Below, in pieces: positions 32,247-43,385 of a stretch of 64,000 nt of DNA. Position numbers and translations under genes: made by a program. Position 1 is the stretch's first letter. The number at the start of each line of letters is the position of its first letter. The notes beneath the pieces are model-generated. The model saw only the letters and a list, made by a program, of their open reading frames with translations, was not told where the DNA came from and ran no database searches. This stretch comes from Isoetes taiwanensis (lineage: Eukaryota > Streptophyta > Lycopodiopsida > Isoetales > Isoetaceae). Location: contig JAJEKV010000035.1 of assembly GCA_021234155.1 (NCBI GenBank), forward strand, positions 250,001 through 314,000, given 5' to 3'.

Positions 32247-33616
32247 AAGCAAAAATACCCATGTCATAATCGAGCTCTCAAAAATTCATCACCGTTTTTT
32301 TTGTCCTCATTCCATCCAAAGATCAAACTGCAAGAGCAAAAGCGCACGTTACAACCGGAGATCGCTCCTAGAAAGAAGTTAACATCTAAATCATCAGTGC
32401 GATCGAACGGCTGAAAAGCTGCAATGAAAGGCATGCACAATCGTCCTTGCACAACCGTCTGCATCAATGATCACATCCCGGTGATGAAGTCCCGGTGTGT
32501 TTGTGAGAAAGATATCCATCCGAAAGGACAGTCACCACATCGAAATCAAAGGGATAAAATTCACGGATAAAAATAAAATAGCAAAATCAATGGTCCAAAA
32601 CGCGCACAGACTATCCTTTTTTGCTTTTAGTATTAGATATAGATGTTTGCCTTGTAGATCAGGATTGACGTTGCCCTATTTACATGAGTGAAAACATAGT
32701 ATGACACTAGCAGTGGAATATTTCAACGCTTGCCGATAAGGTTTCCAATCTCTGTTGATGTGGCAATCATAGCACTGTAGAATGACTATGTTATGCAAGA
32801 GATCCTGGGTGCTGGAGTAGTCAAAACAATGTCTGCAATCTGACATGTATTTAACTGCCCTGTAGGCGTTAATGCTTATTAAAGTTTGATAGTTTGTTTA
32901 GATGCTTGACATAATCTTTAGTTCTTTTAATTTTGTACATACATAGGACAATCTTATAAAGCATTCTTTGATTAAATGAAATTCACATCCTGTCACATTA
33001 TTAATTTGAAAAGCCTTTACGGAGGTTATATTGCATTAAGGAACTGAATTGGCAGCTGATGAACGTTCAACCTTTATATAAACACGTAGCTGCCAGTCTT
33101 AGGAGGACATTGGGTCTAAACAAAGAGGCTAAGAATCTTCTATAGTATAATTATCCTACCAAAGACTAAAGCTAAAGTTCAAATTGGAAGTGGCAATGTG
33201 ACAAGCAAGAAGCTAATTCATGTGGCTAGGAAGATTAATAAAAAAATTAACTGCTAAGTTTTTGGAAAGTAGCAGCATTAAAATTCTCAATGCAAAGAAC
33301 TCAAGAAGTCTAGTGGAGAAGAAAGCAAGTTTGAAGGTAGAAAAGCCAACTAGTTTTATGAGAAGGAATATCTTCATGGCTGCAACTTTAAATGCATCTA
33401 TGATGCAATTTTCCATGAGGATACAGAGCCGTATAGTTATTGTGCAGCACATTACATGTTAATGACATGGTTTACATGCCTGGATTTTGTTATGTGAAGG
33501 AGATAAGCTAAATAGTTACATGCAAGCTAGTAGCGGAAGAAAAGGATGACAACTATTATAATGGAACATTATGGACTATCATGCTTGGTTCCTACAGATT
33601 TGATGTTGACATTGTC
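32247..33616. other. No recognisable gene
   Basis: AT-rich segment between the two LINE-A halves. Overlapping ORFs on both strands at 33213-33462 show no motif. Confidence 0.5.
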
Positions 33617-34523
33617 GGGGGGCAGCCCTGTCGGACCCCGATACTACGGGTGAATGCTTTTTGGTCCGGGCTTACCGCATCCCGCCAAAACAACTCTCAT
33701 AAACCTCAGATATGGCATTCTCGCACAAAGCAGCGGCAGCCCCAGCTTGACGCAGCTTCAGCCCACGCTTTTCCCGGGACCGTGACGAAAGCCATCGCTA
33801 AGTCCACAAAGCAAAGAATACAAGTCCCGCCGATGGTTTTGGGCTGTCTTCAATCGCCCGCAGTAAAAGATATGGTCAATTGTTGAGTGGCGGGTCTAAA
33901 GCTCGCTTGTGTGAGGGCTCGCGATATTCGCCGCCTTCAGCCGGTCAACTGTTGTTCGAGAATGACAACCAACAGCTTTGGCAAATACCGAATCGACCAT
34001 GATCGCCCCAGCATTGGCGGACAAAGGTGGGGTCGCAGCCTTTTGTGAATGAAGACAACCCCGCTTGTGGTCTATTGTTGGGGAAACCTTCCCCGCAATG
34101 CTCGTTGAACAGATAGTGAGGATCGGCACCGGGGGCCGCCTGGCCCATTTGAGTAACTCGCCCCGCATACCGCCGAGGTCACCGCCTTCCCATTAGCCAA
34201 CCGCTGCAGCCATCCACCACATCCTCCTCCTCGAACCAATGGGGGCCATCCTGGGGGTATGGGGCGACGCTGCCCCCCGGTGGATCATAGAGCTGCAAGC
34301 ACGCCCCCCACCGCCTCGTGTGATGTCCCCCAGAGGGCCGGGCCGGCCTTCGGGCATTCCGCACCAAAAGGTTCGAGGATGAGTGTCCAAAGCAGTCGAA
34401 CATCTCCTCCTCGGTGCCGGGCAAGGTACCGCCTTTGTCTCCTTCCGATGATGGGCACATCGATCGTGGTGGCCGCAAGCCGATACCCGATCCGCATCGT
34501 GATGGAGCCGGCGCTATGCTTCT

Positions 34524-35556
34524 TTACACTCCGCGATCAAACCACCGACACGGAAAGGTTGCCGCCCCCTCGAAGGCTACGGACGGGGAGGAGGGGAAGG
34601 GGAGGGGAGGGGGGCTCCCAAACACTGTCTGCCGCATCCCATAATAGCTCACCAACCCGGTCTGCGTGTGCTGCTCTAGTGTGGGGGTCCGCAGAATTGC
34701 TGGCAGGGCATCCATGAGCATCTCGGCATAGTCCTCTGCCTGCTCATAATCCAGTCGCAACTGAGGATGGCGAGGGGCTGGCATAGTGGGGGTTCTGGCG
34801 GCTTGCCAAGCCATGTCCAAATAAAGTGGGAGGTGATCTGAGTCGACCTCCTCATCCCGACTATCGGTGCCCACCCGGAAACGACTGATGAGATGCATAT
34901 CTTGCGCAACTACGAGCACATAGTCCACCACACTAGACCCTCCCCCCTGATTGTCCTGTCTGCAGGTGCACTTGTGAGAAGCGGGCCACTGTGACAGGCC
35001 ATTGCAAATTATCAAGTCAAAAATACCGCATAGCAGGAGCAACCGCTCGCCAAAAGCGAAAGACCGGTCTGTCATCCGATCCTCGTGGCGGGTTGCCTCT
35101 GCGCAGGTGTAGCCGGGGCAGACATCGCCGTCGGCGGGTCAAGTCTCATGGGCTGCTCTACTCCTGTCTAGCATATTGAAATCCCAAAGAAGGACGACCT
35201 ACCCAAGCTGCTTGGCCGTTGATGTCATCATATAGATCGACATAAGGGTCTATCCTATCCGCATCGGAGTGGCTGCGATAGAAAGTGCTCTCTCAAGTGG
35301 AGGGAAATAACAGCGCCGTAAAAAGAGGGTTGCCACCGGTGTTATGCACACGAACCCACAAGTACCGGTTGTGTCTGTCAATGCGTCTTCCGGAGGGTAA
35401 CCGAATGTGCCAAGGTTGTCCGGGTAGTAGCAAGCAACCCCACCATGACCCCTCCGTCTGCATGCGTGTATTGAAGACCGAAAAATGTGGTAACCCTACA
35501 GACGTAGCCTTGTGCCCGACATGCTCCCATGTCTCCATGAGAAAGATGAGATCCAT
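34524..35556 (-). pseudogene. LINE-A APE-type endonuclease (frameshifted)
   Basis: The N-terminal piece (35556-35293) holds MDLIFLMETWEHVG, where the conserved glutamate of the LxETW motif is present. The C-terminal piece (35075-34524) holds SSVVDYVLVVAQDM and VDSDHLPLYLDM, the SxxDYV and SDHxPL catalytic motifs. Frames between the pieces are interrupted in the middle of the domain. The whole block belongs to copy 3. Confidence 0.75.
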
Positions 35557-36248
35557 ATCGCTGCCCGCGGAGTTGAGACTATCCCCTTCGCCAAGGGAAG
35601 CCTCCAGGGTTTCATGAGACCACCCGGAGGCACAATTCCTATTTGTCGCCAGCTAGTGGTATGCGCACTTTAGTCAGCGGGAGGAGAGAAGTGTAGGCCG
35701 AGTGAGAAGTAGATGGAGCGGAGGCAAAGATGTGGTCAGGGCATAGGTCGCGGAGGGAGCAGGAGTAGGAGCAGGAGAAGGGGATTGTGGTAGGAGAAGC
35801 GCAAGGTGGCCACGCTCACCGCGATTGGGGCTAAGGGGTCTCGCAAACAAGAGCAGGCCGGCGGAAAATGTGCATCCCGCCCCAACCAATCCCCGCGGCA
35901 CCCCTTGGTGGCGATGCCTCCGACCGACAAGCCCCCGCTCACGCCTCATCGTTGTCAGCGGGTGTGAGGTCCCGTCCACGATGTGGACGCCCCTTCAAAT
36001 CTTGCCCCCGGGCGCTAATACAAAGATCACGCATTCGCACATCCGCAACCGCCAATATGACAATGCGGTTATTTAACCGGGCGCCGAGCCCCATGGCGGC
36101 TGCTCGAAATGTGAATCGCCTAGAAATGTCATCCGGATCAAGAATGTGTGTTCGATGTTGTGGGCGAAGACTCTCCCCCCTCTTCGCATGCCTCGGACTA
36201 CCGATTGTGGCCTCTCGCCTGGCGCCTTGGAGTTCCAAGGGCTGCGGG

Positions 36249-37228
36249 TCAAAAGCAGGGCGAGGCCGTGGCTTTGGCTGGGTGATGGTGGCTGATGGCG
36301 TGGGGTGGCTTGAGTGCGGGGCAGCAGTGCGTGGTCTTGGCTGCCCGGCGCAGGATGTGATGCATACCGGGGTTGCAGAGTAGCGGTGCCGAGACGCCCT
36401 CCTGCCCCTGTGGAAGTCGGGAGCTCAGCTTTTGCGGCCTCGCTGCCGCTTGGCCATCTCCCATCGCGACCGCCGCAGCCTTGACTATGAACTCCGGTAG
36501 GGAGACCACGCCCTGTCTATGGATGGCTGCCCGCACCTCCGGAGCTCCGTGCTCGAGTAGCGAGGGCGCGTTCGAGCCCCAAAGACACAAAGGCCCGTGA
36601 GCTGTGCTTGCTGCCCGATCGCATCAAGAACCCGGTCGTAATGGTCTGTCTACAAGAGCGGCCTGCGCTCCCCGTGCCATGGTGGTGGCTTCCTCAACCT
36701 CTGACTGAAGCCGAGACACGATGACCATCGTCTCGTGCATTGCCCGCTCCCTCTCCTGTGTCATGGTGTCCAGAGTGATGAACACAGAGTCTAGGGCAGC
36801 CCGCATGTCGGCCGAAGCTCTGCGCCCGCTTGCCGTTTGAAGTGTGCCAGGCCAAGGCCATCTTCTACGTGATGTGTGCGGGTCTCCAGGCCTGTGGTGC
36901 GGTTCTTCTCGACCACCAGTTGCCTTCTGAGCACATGGGGTGCCGAGGACTCCATCTCCACTGCCATGCCAGCCAGGCATGCACTGTTAGCCTCAATGCG
37001 GGCACTGTTAGCCTCCATGTCCGCTTTGACGTGGCTCCAATTCTCTGCCGAGGCAGGAGTTCCTGTGTGGTCTGAGCAATCAATCCCTGCCGGCCGGGCC
37101 TTAGCCTTAGCCCGAGCCTCCTTCTTCATGGAGGATGACTCTCCCCTGTCCATGATGGCTGATCGGGACCGTTTCCGTGGCGGCCCCTCACCTAGGTTTT
37201 CCCAGGCTGGCCCATCTTCTGTGGCCAT
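36249..37228 (-). pseudogene. LINE-A ORF1-like region
   Basis: The first piece (37228-36791) opens MATEDGPAWENLGEGPPRKR and has a basic KKEARAKAKARPAG stretch. The second (36980-36624) has heptad-like LQSEVEEATTMARGAQ sequence. Low-complexity Ala/Arg-rich sequence follows. Position upstream of the endonuclease and the coiled-coil character fit an RNA-binding ORF1, but no conserved domain is recognised. Confidence 0.4.
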
Positions 37229-37409
37229 GACTGGGGGTGTGGCACGTCAAGCAAGGTTTAGGCTATGGCAGGGGCTTGTCAGGTCCGGCAGGGCTAGGCA
37301 GGCTATGGCAGGCTATGGCAGGGCCGTGGTCAGGCTAGGCAAGGCCAAGAGGCAGTTGGTTGGGCTATGGCAATGTCAGGCAAATGTTGGAGCCTAGCTC
37401 AACATTATT

Positions 37410-37585
37410 TTGTGCGCTGACTTCCAAAGGCTATGAGGTCTCTGGCTGTAAAAAGTGTGCTCAGAATCCAATTTGGGGACCCAAAATCGCGGTCAGAGCA
37501 CCTTTTGGGGGTTTGTTCTGTGCGCTGACTTCCAAAGGCTATGGGGTCTTCGGCTGGTAAAAAGCGTGCTCAGATTGGCGCTATT
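37410..37585. repeat. Direct repeat, ~107-bp period, at the 5' edge of LINE-A copy 3
   Basis: TGTGCGCTGACTTCCAAAGG, followed by CTATG.GGTCT and TAAAAAG.GTGCTCAGA, occurs at about 37409 and again at about 37517. Shorter GGCTATGGCAG units repeat at about 37260-37370. They lie immediately upstream of copy 3 in its own orientation, where some LINEs carry repeated promoter monomers. Confidence 0.6.
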
Positions 37586-37589
37586 AAAA

Positions 37590-39412
37590 ATCATTTCGCA
37601 AATGGAGCAGATTAAGCCCGAGTTTTTCTTTGCTAGCTGCCCTAGGTTATGGAGAAGAGGTCGAATCCTTTGTCAAAAAACTTGATTGAAATGAAATTTC
37701 TAGATATTATGCTTCCAGAACTTATTGCGATGGTACTTTGGATTCTATTCTTAGCCAAACTGCATATGCCTATTTTGTTCAATTTTTGCTGCCGATATGA
37801 TCTTATTTTATTCTTCTAGATCCTAATGATTAGACCTATTTTCCTTTGTTTGGCAAGTGGATAGAGCAACAAAAGCAGTTTAAGACTTCCTCGAGCCAGA
37901 GTGTTGCCGCTCTTGCTCGGCAGGTTCTTGCAGGTGCCTTGCAACAATGAATGTGTACTATGCATGTATTTTTTATTGGGATGCGCTCCCAGTAATGGAC
38001 GAACGGCTTCCTCCATAATGCAAATCCTGTAGCATATGACATGAGGTTTCTTTCTTAGCTGGCAAAAAACATATTGTATCTGTCTCTGATTGGATTCGAT
38101 CAATGCATACTGTCTATTGACATTTGCCAAAAGCCATTTACTTCAAAGAAAATGAAGAAAAGAGCATGGATAATTGTATCTATAGCAAAAACTTGAGTTC
38201 ATGCAGCCATAGTTATACCAAAAATGCTCTGGAGAACTATAATGTCTTTTAAAATTCATGAAATTTCTCATCTGGGCTAAGAGGAACCAGCGAATCACAT
38301 TAGCTGTATCTTGCACTGTAGCCGATGCAACCGTGGAGTTCACACCATGTGAGATATCTTTGGCAGGAAGGAAAATCCAAAAGCTTGGGTTGTTTTAAAA
38401 AGAAAACTTAGTACATTCCAACAAATATAAGATCTAAGTAAAAGACATTTTGCCCATATCAATCACCATCGTATTGAATCTAGATTCAAGCCTGACACGT
38501 CCTATTCTCTGCCCTTTCTTGAAGTCCCTATAATGCTACATACTTTCAGTTCAGGATGGATACAAATGTAAATGCATCAAGTGATATGCTTCAGGTTGCA
38601 TTTGTTCAAAGCATTTCTGCACCGTATTCAGCATATCCACCAATATTGTAGTTCAGGCCATAGCGTCTTGAACATGCATTTTGTTCCATATTTCACATGC
38701 TTCTCCAAGCAATCCACATTGCATATTTAGGTAGAGGAAATGAGACTAATTATACCGTGATATGAATAAGCTTGCAACTGATGCAAACCCCTGTAAACTT
38801 TGCGTCAGCAGTAATTGTCTTTTCTTCATATGGCCTAGAGGCCCACCTATAAACAAGTGATAATGAATTAGTATCAATGTCTATGCTGCTCAACCAAAGT
38901 GTTTTTATTCTTTGTGTTAAACGTGGTGAGAAATTGCACTTCAGATCTTCTCAAAGACAAGGACAAAAAACATGGCCAAAATACAACTCTTCATGTACAA
39001 AACCATGTTCACTTATCAAGCGTCCACAAGAGGCACTTATACAAATTTTGCAAGAGTGGAGGTCAGCAAAACAATATGGTATCAAGAACAAGTGAATCAT
39101 ACCCTAAGGTGTTCAATAAGAAGGTATTAGAGCTAGTTCAGCATATCTTAATATTTCTGGCAGTCCTATAATTCATCTGGATACAGATCATTGTCAAATT
39201 TCTTTGAAGGATGCTTTCCACTTTGATATTGGTGGCTTCCATTGTTACTTGAAAAATAAAGAGCAGTAGTAATCTCACCGAATGTCTGCCTTGAGGTTCC
39301 TTTTCTCTTGCTCATCATACGCACCAGTTTTTGACGTTCTATTGTAGTTGATATTCTCAAGGAACTTGCAGAAACCAAGCACTAAGAATTGATCTATGTT
39401 GAAAACGCATTA
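37590..39412. other. No recognisable gene
   Basis: AT-rich sequence. Short ORFs on both strands lack motifs or splice context. Confidence 0.5.
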
Positions 39413-39844
39413 TCAAAACGTGGGCTTGCATAATATTTTTTCTCCACGCTTTTTCTTCTTGCTTTTCGGTTTAGCAAAGGCGAAAAGGCCTTTGATGCTT
39501 GATTCTTGAGATCTCACCGAAATTTTTATGCAAAAAATATGAAAGACGCTAGAATTATCACCTGCAGATGCCGACCTCGTCTTCCAAGACAGAAATAAAC
39601 CTGTTAACTGCTCCATCAACAAGAGATGAGACCGAGGCAGTAAGAATAGATCACCCATTCGACCTATCTTAATAGCCCATGGATGAACGGAACGGAATGG
39701 GTCATGGATCCCTTTTTCTCTTTGTTGTTTACCGCTTCCTGCCCACGACGACCAGAAATGCTCGAATTGAGAAGGCTGCTGGACGGCTTTTCTTATCACA
39801 GAGGTGGAGAGGAGGGGCTTGCCAAAATTGGGACTCTGACACAC
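39413..39844 (-). other. ORF overlapping the duplicated flank, unrecognised
   Basis: A 143-codon open frame contains SKWKTRSASAGDNSS-like and KPKSKKKKRGEKI sequence. The basic KKKK tail looks protein-like but no family is evident. Its N-terminal third lies in the 325-bp block that is copied on the other side of the copia element, so it could be a host 5' exon disrupted by the insertion. A TATAAAA motif on the + strand at about 39913 may belong to a gene reading the other way. Confidence 0.25.
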
Positions 39845-40028
39845 CCCCTTTAAAACCGTCTAAACAAAACATACCTCCGGATTATGCATAGCAGCCACAA
39901 TGCCAAGCCCAGGTATAAAACCATCGGAAGGAGGGAGGAGCCCGAGGAGCCAAACTCCGGCAGAGAATTTCTTGGTTTTCTAATTTCCCTGGTCGTAAGA
40001 TTCAAAATTAGAGAATCGAACGGCTCAA
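39704..40028. repeat. 325-bp flank duplication, left copy
   Basis: The block is identical, apart from about two substitutions, to 45391-45715. It abuts the outer end of the copia 3' LTR. Its start (ATGGATCCCTTTTTCTC) is the same base that follows the outer end of the 5' LTR on the other side. Confidence 0.95.
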
Positions 40029-40539
40029 GTATCAGAGCTTGGGGTTTGAACCCAAGTATGCCAAGACTCTGTCTCCTTCAAACCCACCTGCTCCTAAAGC
40101 TGCATACACACACCTGTATCTGCACTCAGCTCATACATTTCCATATCCATCATTCTTTTATTTATATTCTTATTAAGGATATATCCACTTGTCAAATCGT
40201 GCATGCCCTTCATATAGAAAGTTTTTCAACTTGCCTAAATAATAGGATGCCCTGCTGTCCTCATCTTCCAGCTGTCGTTGACTTTGACCGTTGACCAGTC
40301 AACCCAAAACCCTAAGTGGCGGGCAGGGGGTGTCTGTGTGTTTCTAGCGAGCCCAGCAACATCCGGGTAGGGTGTGCCCGCCACCTTTGCCTTTGACTTA
40401 GACTTTGACCTACTGCCACTGCTTCTCATAGGTCTCCCCCGCTTTGAATAACATGACACCATTTAACAACTCTAATCTACTGCCACTGCTTCTCATAGAT
40501 TAGAATATCACATGACACATAATTTTGTCATTTCCAACA
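40029..40539 (-). repeat. copia 3' LTR with aberrant terminus
   Basis: The 511-bp LTR matches the 5' LTR but ends (minus strand) AAGCTCTGATAC and then runs straight into the duplicated host flank, instead of ending CTGATTCTAACA. The TTGAC array is short here: four units, two of them degenerate. Confidence 0.9.
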
Positions 40540-40847
40540 TTCCCCCTTCATGTGATATTCCCTGTCATCACATTGTAACAATTTCCTTATTTCCTGGAAT
40601 CTGGATAAAGGTAGAGCCTTTGTAAGAATATCTCGCTCTTTGATCACCAGACTACTAACATAGGTCAAATGCACTTGATTTCTTTTGACCATATCTCCGA
40701 TAAAATGAACTTCCATTTCAATGTGTTTTGACCTTTCGTGCAAAACCGGATTTTTGTCATGGCAATACAACTAGTATTATCACAATAAATGATTGTTGGT
40801 CCTCTTTGGGCAAATCCAAATTCTCGCCATAAGCCTTCTTTTCCCAA
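40528..40847 (-). pseudogene. copia RNase H C-terminus (frameshifted)
   Basis: The frame reads IYCDNTSCIAMTK and, after a shift, NPVLHERSKHIEMEVHFIGD, then ERDILTKALPLSRFQEIRK. These are the standard C-terminal blocks of the copia RNase H. The polypurine tract and the 3' LTR follow within about 30 bases. Confidence 0.88.
40540..40550 (-). promoter_or_regulatory. Polypurine tract of the copia element
   Basis: The minus strand reads GAAGGGGGAA immediately before the 3' LTR start TGTTGG. It primes plus-strand synthesis. The same tract stands next to the LTR at 12943. Confidence 0.9.
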
Positions 40848-41222
40848 ATAAGTTCCTTAGTCAATGTGGGCTGCTGAGTTGTACTCAGGCTTGAAAGACG
40901 ATAAAGCAATGCTTGCTTTGCTTCTTGCACTTCCAAGCAACCTGGGCTCCACCTAATAAAACAATATACCCCGGTTGATTTTTCGTTTATCTAAATCTCC
41001 TCCCCAATCAAAGATCATCACAATAAGCCCGCAATTGCAAGTTGGTTTCATTAAATACTATACCAAAATGCATTGTACCTTTCAAGTATTTGAGAATCCT
41101 TTTTGCTGCATTCCAAAGTGTCCTTTACCAGCCTTTGTCATTATACCCTCACGAGAATATTAATCGCAAATGCAATGTCGCCTAGTACAATTGGCTACAT
41201 AGGACAAACAACCAATCAAACT

Positions 41223-42214
41223 TCAGAAGGTATTTTCTCCATTTGTTTGCTTTACATTTTTCGTCTTTGGACTCATATCTGCAGAAATTCTATGACCAGG
41301 AACCATAGGAGTATTTGCCATATTGCAATCTTCCATATGAAATTTCTTCAACATGTTTTGAATATGCCCTTGTTGACTCAAAGCTAGTATCCGTTGACTT
41401 CTATTCCTGTATACATCAATTCCCAGAAATCTTTTGAGTTCTCCAAGGTCACTCATTTGAAATCTCTTTTTCAAAATATCTTTGCAATGGTTTAGTAGTC
41501 TGCTTCCATTAGCTACCATAATGTTGTCATCAACATACAGAGCAATAATGCACCAGTCATTTCCCATTTTAAATCTGTAAATATTCCCATCATAATTGAG
41601 CTTTTCAAAACCTTGTTCCAACAAATATCCATCCATACACTTATACCATTCTCTGGGAGATTGCTTAAGGCCATACACTGCTCTATTTAACCTCCACACT
41701 TTACCTTTTTCTTCTTCAAATCCAGTGTGTGTTCAGATATATTTCCTCTTCCAATTTAGCATTCAGAAATGCTGTACTTACATCCATATGATGTATTTCA
41801 TAATCACAGGCATTTGCAATAGCCAATAGCATTCTTAAGCTGTTTATCTTCACAAGTGGTGAGAATGTTTCATCAAAATCTTCCCCTTTCTTCTTGGAAC
41901 CCTTGAGCAACCAGTCTGGCTTTGAATTTTTTTGTTCTTTTATCAACACCCGGTTTCACTCGATATATCCACTTACTTCCAACTATATTCTTATTCAATG
42001 GCATATCTACTACGGTATAAGTGTTTGTTCTCTTAAAAGCATTCATTTCTTCTTCCATGACACTTAACCAGTTTTTTCCATGAGAATCATGCACTGCTTC
42101 ATCATAATTTTGAGGTATTTTATCATTTTCTAATATCAAAATGTCAAACATCAGATTAATTTCTCCCCAACAATGATCTGAGTCTTTTGCTTCTTCCAGT
42201 TTCATTTCTCCCAT
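41223..42214 (-). pseudogene. copia reverse transcriptase (frameshifted)
   Basis: 42214-41873 has NWLSVMEEEMNAFKRTNTYT and KWIYRVKPGVDKRTKKFKAR. 41949-41716 has INSLRMLLAIANACDYEIHH and MDVSTAFLNAKLEEEIY. 41699-41223 has AVYGLKQSPREWYKCMDGYL, the catalytic box LYVDDNIMVA, and the LKRFLGIDVYR block. All canonical copia RT motifs are present, with about two frame breaks. Confidence 0.92.
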
Positions 42215-43245
42215 GTGATTCTAAAACATGTTTAGCTTCCTCTGCTAAAATCTGAGCTTCAGTTCGTCTTGGCTTTCTCTTGGGTTTAATGCCATGATCA
42301 ACTTCTAACTCTTGATGTTCAATACCAGGTTCCATTTCAGACTCAACAACTTCCTCTGGAATTAATTCTGACTCATTGTCAGAATCACTTAAATCTGCCT
42401 GTTCAAGTTTTTCAGTTTTATCTTCTTCTTTATTTATTTCTTGTTGTATTTCTGAAATAACATCTTTCCTTTTATTGTCACATGGAGTTTCTGAGTTTAC
42501 CATGGGAATCCTTCTATAAAACTCATTCTCATTAAAAATAACATCCCTGCTAACTATGATTTTTCTCCTTGCTGGATCATATAGTCTGAATGCTTTTGAG
42601 CTTGAATCATATCCTACAAGATATGTTATATATGCCCTATCATCCAATTTCTTTCTTAATTCTTCAGGGAATGCTTTAAATCTTTAAATCGTCATAAGAT
42701 GGAAGCTTACCCGGACAAAAGCATTTCGAATGGCACCTTTAATGCTTGTAGAAGGTAACAAATTTTGAATATAGATAGCTGCCTTCACGGCTTCATCCCA
42801 CGTAAAATTTGGTAGGCGGAGTATTTTAGCATGGATCTCCACAAAGATCTAGTAAGGTCCTGTTCTTTCTTTCAACTACTCCATTTTGTTGTGGTGAATA
42901 TCTACAAGTTAGTTGCCTCTTGATTCCTCTGCTTGCACAAAAAACTTAAATTCATCGATATATACTCACCACCCACAATGATCTTATACACTTAATTTTC
43001 CTTCCAGGTTTCTAGCTCGGGTTTCAGCAAAGAAATAATTTCAAGGCCTCACTTGCTTGATCTTTTGTTTTCAAAATATAACTTTTTGTCCTTCTACTAA
43101 AATCGTCTATGAAGGTCATGAAATACTTATGTCCACTTAAACTGGTAACATTTATAGGACCACATAGATCCGTGTGTACCAAATCCAAAATTCCCTTTGC
43201 TCTTTTTATTTGACCTTTTGAATGGTAATCTTGGTTGTTTTTCAA
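42156..43245 (-). pseudogene. copia integrase (frameshifted)
   Basis: The piece 43245-43024 has LDLVHTDLCGPINVTSLSGH and YFMTFIDDFSR, the integrase core with its first two acidic positions. After a decayed stretch, 42647-42156 has YLVGYDSSSKAFRLYDPARR and VIFNENEFYRR, the copia integrase C-terminal block, and then a long acidic linker. The middle of the core is lost to stops, so integration in trans would be required. Confidence 0.85.
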
Positions 43246-43385
43246 GCCGACATGACCACCACATAAAAGTTTTCCTTCTTCTTCTACTTTTTGCGGATAT
43301 TATACCCTTGTTTTTAGAGCTTCAATTCTTCGCAGGGATTCACATGACATAGCCCTGTTATGCCAAAGTTTTATATCCGGATATT

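Larger units (their letters stand above)
33617..37400 (-). mobile_element. LINE-A copy 3: 5' half only (ORF1, endonuclease, start of RT)
   Basis: This half reads on the minus strand from about 37.4 kb. First comes an ORF1-like region with coiled-coil potential (36624-37228, e.g. KKEARAKAKARPAG and MTQERERAMHETMV). Next is an APE endonuclease with LIFLMETWEHVG (35.5 kb), SSVVDYVLV and DSDHLPL (34.8-34.9 kb). Then comes the RT start with GELLKWARRPPVPIL (about 34.15 kb) and a TIDHIF block. It stops dead at FTRSIGVRQGCPP (33617), a central RT motif. Several frameshifts are present. Truncation at the 3' side is atypical, since LINE copies usually lose the 5' side. Confidence 0.85.

Noticed and set aside
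33213-33462. Opposing ORFs of about 80 codons
   Set aside because: Lys/Ser-rich or hydrophobic mirror frames in AT-rich DNA, with no motif or splice signals.
34259-34717. Plus-strand ORFs at 34.2-36.4 and 36.8-37.4 kb
   Set aside because: They are antisense shadows in the GC-rich LINE-A copy 3, whose minus-strand frames carry the endonuclease and RT motifs.
30776-37400. Twin-priming as the cause of the inverted LINE-A halves
   Set aside because: Twin priming places the inverted 5' segment directly upstream of the 3' segment. Here the inverted 5' half lies 1.37 kb beyond the 3' tail.
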